Shown here: positions 19,952 through 29,098 of the stretch, piece by piece
Layout: each line of letters starts with the position of its first letter
Numbering within the stretch: position 1 is the stretch's first letter
Source: Mycobacterium sp. 1164985.4
GTDB lineage: Bacteria; Actinomycetota; Actinomycetes; Mycobacteriales; Mycobacteriaceae
Assembly: GCF_001668575.1 (NCBI RefSeq)
Contig: NZ_LZMD01000021.1
Span: forward strand, 62,001-126,000
DNA length: 64,000 nucleotides
Direction: 5' to 3'
Made by a program: the position numbers and the translations under genes
Notes under the pieces: model-generated
What the model was told of the DNA's origin: nothing
What the model saw: the letters and a program-made list of their open reading frames with translations, nothing else
Database searches by the model: none

Positions 19952-20791
19952 ATGTCGAATCCATCAGGGCCTGATCAGCCGGAAGAGCATCCGGAGGGAT
20001 CGGACGCCTCGGACGTTCACGCCTCCGAGAACCCCGAAAGCGACGACGCTTCGCCTACGGAGGAGACGCAGGACGGGGCCGAACCGGCCACCGAGGTGAT
20101 CGAACCGCACGCCGATCACGAACCCGCGACCGAGGTGATGTCGACCGCCCCACCCCCGACCGAGCCGGCGCTGGCCATCGACGAGGGCGAGCGCCGGTTC
20201 ACCGCACCGTCCGGGTTCGACGCGGGCACGACGCAGCGGATCGACACCCCGACCGAACCGGCGACCGAGGTGTTCGCGCCCCCCGGCCAGAAACCCATTG
20301 CCCCGCAGGTCATCCCGCCACGCGGCGAAGCGCCCAGGCCGCCGCAGCAGCGTCGCAGCTGGGGTTGGGTGGTGGCCGTCGTGCTGGTCATCGCCGCGCT
20401 CGTGGCGATCGCGGTGCTGGGCACGGTGCTGTTGACCAGGGATTCGACGCCGAAGGCGTCGCAGGAGGAGATGGTCCGCAACACCATCTCCGAATTCGAC
20501 ACCGCGATCCAGAACGGCGATCTGGCGAAACTGCGCAGCATCACCTGCGGAAGCAAGCGGGACAGCTACGTCAGGTACGACGACAAGACCTGGGCGGAGA
20601 TCCACGAACGAGTCGCGGCCGCAAAGCAGTATCCGGTGGTCGCGAGCATCGACCAGGTGGTGATCAACGGCGACCACGCCGAGGCGAACGTCACTGCCTT
20701 CATGGCGTACGCCCCGCAGACCCGCTCGACGCGCAGCTTCGATCTGGAGTTCCGCGACGACCAATGGAAGATCTGCCAAGCGCCTGAGTGA
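19952..20791 (+). CDS. Membrane-anchored acidic protein, Rv0361 type
   Basis: A 279-residue protein with a long acidic, Pro/Glu/Thr-rich cytoplasmic N-terminus (residues 1-130), one membrane helix at about 141-167 and a C-terminal extracytoplasmic domain. The domain has a cysteine in SITCGSK and ends WKICQAPE, the same two-cysteine layout as the proteins at 8056 and 34174. The N-terminus contains repeated PATEV units. ATG 19952 has an AAGGGAGG ribosome site. It is convergent with fbaA across a terminator hairpin. Function unknown. Confidence 0.82.
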   Translation: MSNPSGPDQPEEHPEGSDASDVHASENPESDDASPTEETQDGAEPATEVIEPHADHEPATEVMSTAPPPTEPALAIDEGERRFTAPSGFDAGTTQRIDTPTEPATEVFAPPGQKPIAPQVIPPRGEAPRPPQQRRSWGWVVAVVLVIAALVAIAVLGTVLLTRDSTPKASQEEMVRNTISEFDTAIQNGDLAKLRSITCGSKRDSYVRYDDKTWAEIHERVAAAKQYPVVASIDQVVINGDHAEANVTAFMAYAPQTRSTRSFDLEFRDDQWKICQAPE

Positions 20792-20841
20792 TTTCGGTGC
20801 GCTACCGATCGCTGAGCGACGGTTAGCGCACCGAAATCACT
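20787..20841. terminator. Bidirectional terminator hairpin overlapping both stop codons
   Basis: The left arm AGTGATTTCGGTGCGCTA (20787-20804) and right arm TAGCGCACCGAAATCACT (20824-20841) are perfect 18-bp inverted repeats. The loop is itself partly self-complementary (TCGCT-G-AGCGA). The arms contain the TGA of the Rv0361-like gene (20789-20791) and the TGA of fbaA (20837-20839). There is no U-run, as is usual in mycobacteria. It should end transcription from both sides. Confidence 0.85.
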
Positions 20842-21877
20842 TGGACGCGGTGACCGAACGGCCGGCGCTGTGCAGATCCCGGCACGCCTCGACGACGCGT
20901 TCGGTCATCGACGCCTCGGCCTTCTTCAGATAGCTGCGCGGATCGTAGGCCTTCTTGTCCCCGACCTCACCGTCGATCTTCAGCACGCCGTCGTACTTGG
21001 TGAACATATGCGCCGCGACCGGTCGGGTGAACGCATACTGAGTGTCGGTGTCGACGTTCATCTTCACCACGCCGTAGCGCAACGCGTCCTCGATCTCTGA
21101 CTTGAGCGAACCCGAGCCGCCGTGAAAGACGAAATCGAAAGGCTTTGCGTCCGAATCCAATCCGAGCTTCGCTGCGGCGACCTTCTGCCCCTCGTCGAGG
21201 ATCTCGGGCCGAAGTTTGACGTTGCCCGGTTTGTAAACGCCATGCACGTTGCCGAATGTGGCCGCCAGCAGGTAGCGGCCGTGTTCGCCCGCGCCCAGCA
21301 CCTCGACGGTCTTCTCGAAATCTTCGGCCGTCGTGTAGAGCTTGTCGTTGATCTCGTTGGCGACGCCGTCCTCTTCACCGCCGACGACGCCGATCTCGAT
21401 CTCCAGCACGATTTTCGCCGCCGCGGCGTCCTTCAGCAATTCGCGTGCGATCTCGAGGTTTTCGTCGAGCGGGACCGCCGAGCCGTCCCACATGTGCGAG
21501 TGGAAAAGCGGCTGCCCACCGCCGGAGACCCGTTGTTGCGAAACCGCGAGCAGGGGGCGCACGTAGGTGTCGAGCTTGTCCTTGGGGCAGTGGTCGGTGT
21601 GCAGCGCCACCGTGACCGGATACTTCTCGGCGATGACGTGGGCGAACTCGGCCAGAGCGACCGCACCGATGACCATGTCCTTGACACCGAGGCCGGACGC
21701 GAATTCCGCTCCGCCCGTGGAGAATTGAATGATCCCGTCACTACCGGCGTCGGCGAAGCCTTTGATGGCGGCGTTGACGGTCTCCGACGACGTGCAGTTG
21801 ATCGCGGGAAAGGCGTAACCGTGCTCCTTTGCCCGGTCGAGCATTTCCCCGTACACCTCGGGCGTTGCGATGGGCAT
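20837..21877 (-). CDS. fbaA: Class II fructose-bisphosphate aldolase
   Basis: A 346-residue zinc-dependent aldolase of glycolysis and gluconeogenesis that splits fructose-1,6-bisphosphate to DHAP and GAP. The metal and substrate motifs LHTDHCPKDKLD (near residue 95), FGNVHG, and FVFHGGSGS are present. The length is close to M. tuberculosis Rv0363c. The ATG follows a strong ribosome site (AGAGGAGGG). In M. tuberculosis mgtE lies between Rv0361 and fba; it is absent here. The stop codon lies in the shared terminator hairpin. Confidence 0.97.
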   Translation of the reverse strand: MPIATPEVYGEMLDRAKEHGYAFPAINCTSSETVNAAIKGFADAGSDGIIQFSTGGAEFASGLGVKDMVIGAVALAEFAHVIAEKYPVTVALHTDHCPKDKLDTYVRPLLAVSQQRVSGGGQPLFHSHMWDGSAVPLDENLEIARELLKDAAAAKIVLEIEIGVVGGEEDGVANEINDKLYTTAEDFEKTVEVLGAGEHGRYLLAATFGNVHGVYKPGNVKLRPEILDEGQKVAAAKLGLDSDAKPFDFVFHGGSGSLKSEIEDALRYGVVKMNVDTDTQYAFTRPVAAHMFTKYDGVLKIDGEVGDKKAYDPRSYLKKAEASMTERVVEACRDLHSAGRSVTASK

Positions 21878-21926
21878 GAGCCCTCCTCTTGCCGGTTTCG
21901 GTGATTATCCCACCGCGGCGGCCGAT

Positions 21927-22940
21927 TCACATGGTCAAGACCATGCGGTACCGCGCGCGACCTTCCTCCATCGCGGCGAAGGCCTCGGCGGCCTCGGCCA
22001 GCGGCCGTTCCTCGATCCTGGCGCGCACCCCGCTCTGCACGGCGAAGTGCATGGTCTCCTCGACGTCGCGCGAGGTGCCCGACGGATGACCGCTGACGCT
22101 CAACCCATCGTTGATCAATTGGATCGGGGCGATCGGCAGCGGGTCGGCCGTGACGCCGATGATGACCAGCTCACCCTGGGGCGCCAGGCCGCCGACGGTG
22201 TCGGCCATCGCCTGCGAATTGGCGGCAGTCGCCAACACCACCGCAGCCCCACCGAGGTCCTTCAGCGCCGCGGCGACATCGACAGCCCTCGAGTCGATGT
22301 AGTGGTGGGCGCCCAGTTCGCGGGCGTCTGCCTCCTTGTCGGCACCTCGCGCGATTGCCACGGTCTCGAAGCCCATCGCCCGTGCGAATTGCACGCCGAG
22401 GTGGCCGAGGCCTCCGACACCGAGCACGGCCACCAGGTCGCCGGACTTGGCCCTCGACTGGCGCAGGCCGTTGAAGGTGGTGACGCCCGCGCAACCCATC
22501 GGCGCGGCCTCGGCGAACGACAGTTCCTCGGGGATGCGCGCGAGCGCGGTGACGGGCGCGACCATCGATTCCGCGTATCCGCCCGGATAGTGCCAACTCG
22601 GCACCTGCATGCGTTCGCACTGCATGAACTGGCCCTTGCGGCAGGGCACGCAGCGGTTGCAGTTGCCGCCGAACCATCCGACGGCGACGCGATCACCGAC
22701 GGCGAAGTCCTCGACGTCGGGGCCCACCTCGGCGATGGTCCCGGCGACCTCGTGGCCCAACGTGATGGGCCAGTTCATGTTGGGGAAACCGCCGGCGACG
22801 AAACCGTGGTCGGTGCCGCACACTCCGCAGGCCGCGACGGCGATCCGCACGTGCAGCGGCGGCGGCGGCGTTGTCTCGACGACGGAGAGGGTGAGAGGAC
22901 CGCCGGCGGATTCGACGAGAACCGCCTTGTGAGTGGGCAT
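21927..22940 (-). CDS. Zinc-dependent alcohol dehydrogenase (MDR family)
   Basis: A 337-residue medium-chain dehydrogenase. The catalytic zinc ligands are in CGVCGTD and GHEVAG. The structural zinc site shows as CNRCVPCRKGQFMQC. The NAD(P) fold has VLGVGGLGHLGVQFA. It belongs to the AdhP/YahK-like group of broad-range alcohol or aldehyde reductases. It ends 49 bp before fbaA on the same strand and is divergent from dedA. No evidence shows its substrate. Confidence 0.92.
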   Translation of the reverse strand: MPTHKAVLVESAGGPLTLSVVETTPPPPLHVRIAVAACGVCGTDHGFVAGGFPNMNWPITLGHEVAGTIAEVGPDVEDFAVGDRVAVGWFGGNCNRCVPCRKGQFMQCERMQVPSWHYPGGYAESMVAPVTALARIPEELSFAEAAPMGCAGVTTFNGLRQSRAKSGDLVAVLGVGGLGHLGVQFARAMGFETVAIARGADKEADARELGAHHYIDSRAVDVAAALKDLGGAAVVLATAANSQAMADTVGGLAPQGELVIIGVTADPLPIAPIQLINDGLSVSGHPSGTSRDVEETMHFAVQSGVRARIEERPLAEAAEAFAAMEEGRARYRMVLTM

Positions 22941-23027
22941 AGACAGACATTAGTGACGAACGACGGCCGGGCGCACCCCCTGCGCGCGGGCGGGACCGTG
23001 GTCGCGACGCCGGTATCTTGGTGAGCC

Positions 23028-23750
23028 ATGACCACCTCGGCCCTCGCGGCGACCGACCAGCTGGCGCTCATGCCGGACTTCCTCGATCCGATGACCTTGC
23101 TCGGTTATTTCGGCACGTGGGCACTGGTCGGGCTGCTGGTGGTCATCTTCGTCGAGTCCGGGGTGCTGTTCCCGGTCCTGCCGGGTGACTCGCTGCTGTT
23201 CATGGCGGGCATGCTGGCCGCGGGCACGGCCGCGCTGGCCGAGGGTGGTGGCGACGTCATCAACTTCCAGCTTTGGCAGTTGCTGGTGTTCATCCCCCTC
23301 GCCGCGATACTGGGCGGTCAGGTCGGGTACTGGATCGGGCGCAACATCGGCACCGCGATGTTCAAGCCCGACGCCAGATTCCTCAAGCAGAAGTACCTCG
23401 ACGAGGCGCACGTGTTCTTCGAGCAGCGGGGACCGTTCGCGATCGTCATTGCGCGCTTCGTGCCGATCGTGCGCACACTCGCGCCGATCACGGCAGGCGC
23501 GGCCAGGATGAGCTACCCGGCGTTCACGTTGTTCAACGTGATCGGCGCGGTCGTGTGGGGCGTCGGCCTGACGCTGCTCGGCTATTGGCTCGGCCGGTTC
23601 GAGATCATCCAGAAGCTGCTCGAGCCGATCGTGGTCGCGATCGTCGTGGTCTCGGTGCTGCCGATGTTCATCGAGTGGTACAAGCGGCGGCGCGCGGCGA
23701 AACGAGCCGGCATCGCGACCCCCCCGCTGGAAACCGGCGAGCAGGGTTAA
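23028..23750 (+). CDS. DedA-family membrane protein (Rv0364 type)
   Basis: A 240-residue integral membrane protein. DedA features are FVESGVLFPVLPGDSLLFMAG near residues 41-61, the GYWIGRNIG segment, the ERGPFAIVIARFVP-like motif with FIPIVRT-type sequence, and GAVVWGVGLTLLGYWLG. Members help recycle or flip lipid carriers and maintain membrane homeostasis. The position next to fbaA matches M. tuberculosis. The stop overlaps the convergent nhaA by 4 bp. Confidence 0.92.
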   Translation: MTTSALAATDQLALMPDFLDPMTLLGYFGTWALVGLLVVIFVESGVLFPVLPGDSLLFMAGMLAAGTAALAEGGGDVINFQLWQLLVFIPLAAILGGQVGYWIGRNIGTAMFKPDARFLKQKYLDEAHVFFEQRGPFAIVIARFVPIVRTLAPITAGAARMSYPAFTLFNVIGAVVWGVGLTLLGYWLGRFEIIQKLLEPIVVAIVVVSVLPMFIEWYKRRRAAKRAGIATPPLETGEQG

Positions 23751-25600
23751 CGACCTGGTCGGCTGTTCTCGAGCGCGCGGATCAAGCTGGCCGCATCCCA
23801 CGGACCCTTGTGCCGCTTGCCGTTGACGAAGAACGTCGGCGTCGAGTTCAGGTCCATCAGCTCCGCATCCTGCGCATCGTCCTGGACGTGGTGCAGCACC
23901 GTTGACGGGTGCACGCGCACGTCCTGGTCGAACCGCTCGATGTCGCAACCCGCCGCCACGGCGTAGCGGTACATGTCCGACCACTCGAGGTCGTCCTGGT
24001 GGCCGAACAGTTCGCGGGCCATCTCCCAGAACCTGTCCTGCAGCGAGGCGGCCTCGCTCGCACGGGCGGCATCGAAGGCCCGGGGATGGGCGCGCTCCAG
24101 CGGTAGATGACGCCACACGTAGCGCAGCTCGTTGCCGAAGTGCGCCCGCACCTCGTCGATCGCCCCGGTCGCCCGGCTGCAGAACGGGCACTCGAAGTCG
24201 CCGTATTCCACCAGCGTCAGCGGGGCGTCGGGCTCACCCTTGATGTGGTCGCGGTCCGGATCGATCGGCCTCAGCAGCTTCAGTCCGACCGGCTCCGGCG
24301 GACTGAGCCAGTCGGTGAGACGGAAGATCAGCCAACCGAGCAGGAACGCCACCACCGACGCGATCAGCACACCGATGATCGCCTGCTCTTTGCGACCAGG
24401 ATCGTCGATCGCGATGTCGACGATGAAAAGTGAGATGGTGAAGCCGATTCCGGACAGCGCGGCACCGCCTGCGATCCGGCGCAGGGCCAAGCCGGGCGCC
24501 AGTGCACCCAACCCGGTGCGTTGCATGAACCATGTCGCGCCGGTGATGCCGACGAACTTGCCGAGCACCAGGCCGGCGACGATGCCCCACGTCAACGGCG
24601 AGCGCAGCGCCGCCGAGACGCTCTCGGCGTCGAGTTGGACGCCGGCGTTGACGAGGGCGAACAGCGGCAGGACCAGAAACGAGACGTACGGGCCGACGCC
24701 GGTCTGCAGCCGTTCGTTGATCGAGATCGAGTCGCGCAGACCGCGAGTCACCTCACGGGCATAGCGCGAGTTCGGCGACTGCCGGAACGCCCGGATACGC
24801 GCGACGACCTCCTCGACCTGGCTGCGTTCGGGCGAGTACACCGGGATCAGCAGCGCCACCGCCACACCGGCCAGCGTCGGGTGCACTCCGGCCATGTACA
24901 TGCTCACCCACAGCGAGAAGCCGAGCGCGGCGTAGGCGGGTCCGCGCGCGGCGGGCAGCAATCGCACCAAGGCGATGGCCGCAATGAGGGCAATCGAAAT
25001 CACCAGCGGCACAACGTCGATGCGGTCGGAGTAGAACAGCGCGATCACGCACAACGCGCCGACGTCGTCGACGACGGCCAGCGTGAGCAGGAACGTCCGC
25101 AGGCGCGACGGGAACATCGGCTTGATGATCGCCAGTGCGCCGATCAGGAACGCGGTGTCGGTCGAGATCACGACGCCCCAAGCTTGCGCGTTCTCCCCGG
25201 AGGGATTGAACAGCAGGAAGATCGCGGCGGGTACCGCAAGACCGGCGATCGCCGCCACCACCGGCACCGACGCGCGCGCCCGATCGGTGAGCTCGCCGAT
25301 GGCGAACTCGTGTTTGACCTCCAGACCGACGATGAAGAAGAAGAACGCCATCAGGCCGTCGTTGACCAGGTGCTTGACGGTCAGCTCGAAACGGCTTTCG
25401 GCGAAGGTGAACCCGACGTGTGTGTCGAGCAGCATCCAATAGCTCTGTGCCCAGGGCGAATTCGCCCACAGCAGCGCGGCGAGTGTGAACAGCAGCAGCA
25501 GACCGGCCGCGGTGTTCTCGTTCGTCTTGGCGGATTTGGCGTCGCTGGTGAACCGAGCGGGCAGCAGGCGTGCGATCCGCGGGCCGGTCTCTGTGCTCAC
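23747..25600 (-). CDS. nhaA: NhaA Na+/H+ antiporter fused to a DsbA/thioredoxin domain
   Basis: A 617-residue fusion. Residues 1 to about 430 are a NhaA antiporter with about 12 helices, including FFFFIVGLEVKHEF, STDTAFLIGALA and the ion-binding pair TLAVVDDVGAL. Residues about 450-617 are a thioredoxin-fold domain with active site C471-PF-C474 and a cis-proline in NSTPTFFVNG. Such fusions are known in actinobacteria. The GTG 25600 start overlaps the GH76 stop (GTGA). Whether the redox domain faces the outside and senses or oxidises partners is unknown. Confidence 0.92.
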   Translation of the reverse strand: MSTETGPRIARLLPARFTSDAKSAKTNENTAAGLLLLFTLAALLWANSPWAQSYWMLLDTHVGFTFAESRFELTVKHLVNDGLMAFFFFIVGLEVKHEFAIGELTDRARASVPVVAAIAGLAVPAAIFLLFNPSGENAQAWGVVISTDTAFLIGALAIIKPMFPSRLRTFLLTLAVVDDVGALCVIALFYSDRIDVVPLVISIALIAAIALVRLLPAARGPAYAALGFSLWVSMYMAGVHPTLAGVAVALLIPVYSPERSQVEEVVARIRAFRQSPNSRYAREVTRGLRDSISINERLQTGVGPYVSFLVLPLFALVNAGVQLDAESVSAALRSPLTWGIVAGLVLGKFVGITGATWFMQRTGLGALAPGLALRRIAGGAALSGIGFTISLFIVDIAIDDPGRKEQAIIGVLIASVVAFLLGWLIFRLTDWLSPPEPVGLKLLRPIDPDRDHIKGEPDAPLTLVEYGDFECPFCSRATGAIDEVRAHFGNELRYVWRHLPLERAHPRAFDAARASEAASLQDRFWEMARELFGHQDDLEWSDMYRYAVAAGCDIERFDQDVRVHPSTVLHHVQDDAQDAELMDLNSTPTFFVNGKRHKGPWDAASLIRALENSRPGR

Positions 25601-26697
25601 GCCCCGGCCACCGCGTGCGCGGCTTCCATCAGCATCCACCCCGACAGCTGCACCGACAGGTCGCGCTCGGGCACCTCCGAGGCGTTGACCGCTCCCTCCA
25701 CGAACTGCGCCTGCCCTCCGGCAGCGGTGGGGATCTCGGCGGTGCGGTCCCAGAACGCGCCGAACAGCGGCATCCCGTCGACCACCTGACGGTTCTGCCA
25801 TGCGGCCTCCGCCGAGGCCAGCACCAGCGAGCGGGCGGTGTCACGCGCCGCGGAATCCTCGTCGCCGTTCTGCGGCAGCGTGGTGGCCGTCAGCGCGAGG
25901 TAGCGGGCCAGGATGCCGTTGAACAGGCCCCCGTCTCCGCCGCCCGCGCCCTTGATGACGCCGTCGGTCGTCATGTTCTCGGCGATCGCGGCCACCAGGC
26001 GGTGCACCCGCGTGGCGTGCTCGGCGTCGTCGGTGCGCGCCGCGAGTTCGGTTTCCAGGCCGAGCACCACGCCCTGGCAGTAGGTGTACTGCGCCCGCAC
26101 GAGCGAGCCGCCCTTGATGCCGTCGAACACCAGATGGGTCTCGGGGTCGATCAGGGTTTCGTCGATCCAGTCCGACATCTGCTGCGCGCGGCGCAACCGG
26201 TCGTAACGCGCCAAAAAGATCGCGGCCGGTCCGTTGGCGGGCGCGTTGAAGAACTGGTCCTGCTTGCGCCAGGGGATGCCGCCGCCGTCCTCGGGCACCC
26301 ACGCGTTGACGAACTGGTCGCAGAGCTTCTTCAGCGCCTTGGGCCGCTCGACCGACGCGAGCGTGGCCGCCCGTTCCAAGGCCAGCGCCAGCCAGGCCAT
26401 GTCGTCGTAGTAGCTGTTGACCCAGGACAGGTTGTTGCGCAACCGGTGTGCGCGGATCTGGCGCGCGATCGCCTTCTGGCGTTCGGGACGCGGATCGCGC
26501 ACTTGGGCGTCGACGAGATTGTCCAGCAGGTGCGCCTGCCACCAGTAGTGCCATGTACCGAACAGCCGGTGCTGCCGCGTGGCCGGCCAGGCGACGACGC
26601 CCAGCTGGGTGCCCGGCAGGCCCCAAAGGCGTCTGACGTGTCGCTTGGCGACCGCGGCCTCAGCGCTGGCTGCGCGATTGGCCCAGAGCTGATCCAT
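25597..26697 (-). CDS. GH76-family glycoside hydrolase (Rv0365c type)
   Basis: A 366-residue protein of glycoside hydrolase family 76, whose known members are endo-alpha-1,6-mannanases. The neighbouring catalytic acids appear as the DD pair in VNSYYDDMAWLALALER (about residues 93-109), and EDGGGIPWRKQDQF is another family block. No signal peptide is seen, so it may act in the cytoplasm or at the inner face. The M. tuberculosis counterpart is Rv0365c. It overlaps nhaA by 4 bp and follows the RNA methyltransferase gene by 15 bp. Confidence 0.85.
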   Translation of the reverse strand: MDQLWANRAASAEAAVAKRHVRRLWGLPGTQLGVVAWPATRQHRLFGTWHYWWQAHLLDNLVDAQVRDPRPERQKAIARQIRAHRLRNNLSWVNSYYDDMAWLALALERAATLASVERPKALKKLCDQFVNAWVPEDGGGIPWRKQDQFFNAPANGPAAIFLARYDRLRRAQQMSDWIDETLIDPETHLVFDGIKGGSLVRAQYTYCQGVVLGLETELAARTDDAEHATRVHRLVAAIAENMTTDGVIKGAGGGDGGLFNGILARYLALTATTLPQNGDEDSAARDTARSLVLASAEAAWQNRQVVDGMPLFGAFWDRTAEIPTAAGGQAQFVEGAVNASEVPERDLSVQLSGWMLMEAAHAVAGA

Positions 26698-26712
26698 GGT
26701 GTCGATCCTGCC

Positions 26713-27363
26713 CTACCAGGCCGCGGAAAGGTCCCCGTGTTGGGTGATCCAGGTGTGCATGGCGATGCCCGCGGCGACGCCGGCGTTGATGCTGCGCGTG
26801 GAGCCGAACTGGGCGATGGACACGGTCATGGCCGCACCCGCCGTCGCCTCGGGCGTGATCCCCGGCCCCTCCTGGCCGAAGACCAGCAGGCAATTCCGCG
26901 GCAGCGGAGTGGTCTCGAGGCGCACGGCCCCCGGCACGTTGTCGACGGCGACGACCGTCAGCCCCGCGTCGGCGGCGTACGCGAGCAGCGCGGCGGTGGT
27001 GTCGTGGTGGCGCAGCCGTTGATAGCGGTCGGTGACCATCGCGCCGCGGCGGTTCCACCGCCGCCTGCCGACGATGTGCACGGTGTCGACCGCGAACGCG
27101 TTCGCGGTGCGCACCACCGCGCCGATGTTCGCGTCGTTGCCGAAGTTCTCGATCGCGATGTGCAGCGCGTGCCTGCGAGTGTCGATGTCGGCGACGATCG
27201 CGTCACGCCGCCAATAGCGGTATGCGTCAACGACATTGCGGGTGTCGCCGTCGCGGAGCAGGTCGGGGTCGTAGCGCGGGTCGTCGGGCGTCGGCCCCTG
27301 CCACGGGCCGACGCCGGGCCCCTCGCCCCATTCGGTGGGCCCCGGTTCCAGTGGTTCAGTCAT
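26713..27363 (-). CDS. SpoU/TrmH-family RNA methyltransferase (Rv0380c type)
   Basis: A 216-residue SPOUT-class 2'-O-ribose methyltransferase. The knotted SAM-binding motifs are present: ENFGNDANIGAVVRTANAF near residues 72-90, then LVFGQEGPGI and IAQFGSTRSINAGVAAGIAM at the C-terminus. The target (tRNA or rRNA) is not indicated. ATG 27363 overlaps the upstream lipoprotein gene by 8 bp. Synteny places it as Rv0380c. Confidence 0.92.
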   Translation of the reverse strand: MTEPLEPGPTEWGEGPGVGPWQGPTPDDPRYDPDLLRDGDTRNVVDAYRYWRRDAIVADIDTRRHALHIAIENFGNDANIGAVVRTANAFAVDTVHIVGRRRWNRRGAMVTDRYQRLRHHDTTAALLAYAADAGLTVVAVDNVPGAVRLETTPLPRNCLLVFGQEGPGITPEATAGAAMTVSIAQFGSTRSINAGVAAGIAMHTWITQHGDLSAAW

Positions 27364-28255
27364 CCTTCGTCCACAGCGCGGCGTGGGTGCCGATGAGCGA
27401 AACCGTCGCGTACAGCAGCGCGTTGTTGATCTCGCCCTGGGTGCACAGCGATGCCTTCACCTGCACGGAGTCACGGGAGGCGTCGGGAAGCACCAGGATC
27501 GAGGCGCCGTAGACGTCGCACGCGTGGCTGAGCCCCGGCGGGGGCAGCGTCGGGGCGACCAGCACCATCGCGGGGCCCCCGCGCTGCTGCGAGACCTCAC
27601 GGTATTGCTCTGCCAGCCCGCTGATTTCGAGCCCGAGCAGCATGTAGCCGTTGCCGGTGAACGCGCCCGGGTCGCCTAGGGCCGTGGGGTCGAGCATGGC
27701 GCCGTCGCCGCGGAAGGCGTCGAGGCTCGTGGTGCGCAGCGACAGTCCGGTGTCGTTGTCCCTGACTGCGGGCAGCCCGACGGGGAACGCGGCGGGATGG
27801 GCGACGGTGGTGCCCGGTGTCCGGTCGCGTGGCGAGTACGCGTATACGCCGCGTACCTGCACCTGGTCGCGCGCCGGTCCGATGCACACGGTGCCGGTGA
27901 GGCGATCGGGGGCGGGGGCCGAGAGTGGTTGAAGGTCAAGGTTTGTCACGTCGCGACAGCTGCCGAGCGCGTTGGCCTCGATCGGGTGCGCGAGGGCCCC
28001 GTACAAGCCGAAGCGGATGTCCTCGGGTTTGGCGTGCGTCCCGCCGGCCTCCGATGGCGAGGCGTCGACGTCGAAGAGCGCGTAGTCGCCCTCGAAGCGA
28101 AGGTTCGACACCGACATGTTCCAGCCCAGCGTCGCCAGCGATTCGCCGATGGTCGCGGTTTGCGCGGCGTAGGGATGGGCCGACGCGTCGTCCTTGGAGC
28201 ATGCGGATGCCGCGATGACGAGGACCGCGGTCAGCACCGCGATCAGCGTGCGCAC
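27356..28255 (-). CDS. Putative lipoprotein (Rv0381c type)
   Basis: A 299-residue exported protein. The N-terminus RTLIAVLTAVLVIAASAC is a lipoprotein-like signal with Cys19, although the residue at -3 is Ala rather than the preferred Leu. The mature part is beta-rich with several cysteines (SCRD, TVCIG, HACD, SLCTQ), consistent with disulfides outside the cell. GTG 28255 is the start. It matches Rv0381c by size and position. Function unknown. Confidence 0.78.
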   Translation of the reverse strand: MRTLIAVLTAVLVIAASACSKDDASAHPYAAQTATIGESLATLGWNMSVSNLRFEGDYALFDVDASPSEAGGTHAKPEDIRFGLYGALAHPIEANALGSCRDVTNLDLQPLSAPAPDRLTGTVCIGPARDQVQVRGVYAYSPRDRTPGTTVAHPAAFPVGLPAVRDNDTGLSLRTTSLDAFRGDGAMLDPTALGDPGAFTGNGYMLLGLEISGLAEQYREVSQQRGGPAMVLVAPTLPPPGLSHACDVYGASILVLPDASRDSVQVKASLCTQGEINNALLYATVSLIGTHAALWTKDD

Positions 28256-28267
28256 GTATTCGGTGCC

Positions 28268-29044
28268 CTAAGTCCGGCCACGGCCCCTACCCACGATTTT
28301 GGTCATGGCGCGCACCAGGTTTCGCGGCACCACGCGGCCGCCGGTGGTGAGCACCTTGTACTGGACCCCGGGCACGATCACGACCTTGCCTTTGGCGACG
28401 TCGGCCATCGTCTCTCGGACGACGTCGTCGACCTCGAGCCAGAACCACGACGGCGTGCCGTCCATGTCGATGCCCGCACGCTGGTGAAACTCGGTGCGGA
28501 CGAAGCCCGGGCAAAGGGCGTGAACCCCGACCCCGGTGCCGCCCAGGCCGTTGGCGAGGCCCTCCGAGAACGCGATCACCCACGCCTTGGACGCCGAGTA
28601 CGTCGAACCACGCCCGGGCAGCAACCCGGCCACGCTGGCCACGTTGATCACCGTGCCGCGCCCGGCGTCCAGCATCGGGGGCAGCGCAGCATGCGTCAGC
28701 TGCATGACGGCGGTGACGTTGACATCGAGCTGCGACTGCAGCAGCGAGAAGTGCGAGCTCCAGAACTCCCCGGAGGTGCCGAACCCGGCGTTGTTGACCA
28801 GGACCTGAACGCCCTCGGCGAGCCGGTCGGCCACCTTCGCCCGGTCGGAGGCCTCGGCCAGGTCGGCGGTGAGCACCTCGACGGCCGCTCCGGCTTCATC
28901 GTGCAGTTCGGCGGCCAGGCGCTCGAGCCTGGCGCCGTCGCGGGCGACGAGAACGAGATCATGACCGTCGCGGGCGAACCTGCGCGCGAAGCCCGTACCG
29001 ATGCCGGACGTCGGTCCGGTGATCAGGGCGACGGGGCGAGACAT
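28268..29044 (-). CDS. Short-chain dehydrogenase/reductase
   Basis: A 258-residue classical SDR: GPTSGIG near residue 10, NNAGFG, the catalytic Ser in VASVAG, and Y-x-x-x-K as YSASK. The C-terminus has a basic, hydrophobic tail (VPRNLVRAMTKIVGRGRGR), perhaps for membrane contact. It sits between the lipoprotein and ttfA, the slot occupied by Rv0382c (orotate phosphoribosyltransferase) in M. tuberculosis. Substrate unknown; a lipid ketone or alcohol is plausible given its neighbours. Confidence 0.9.
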   Translation of the reverse strand: MSRPVALITGPTSGIGTGFARRFARDGHDLVLVARDGARLERLAAELHDEAGAAVEVLTADLAEASDRAKVADRLAEGVQVLVNNAGFGTSGEFWSSHFSLLQSQLDVNVTAVMQLTHAALPPMLDAGRGTVINVASVAGLLPGRGSTYSASKAWVIAFSEGLANGLGGTGVGVHALCPGFVRTEFHQRAGIDMDGTPSWFWLEVDDVVRETMADVAKGKVVIVPGVQYKVLTTGGRVVPRNLVRAMTKIVGRGRGRT

Positions 29045-29098
29045 GGGTTCAGGGTACTTCCCCCGGTCGCGAGCCCCCGCGCCGCCGGAAGGGAGCGA

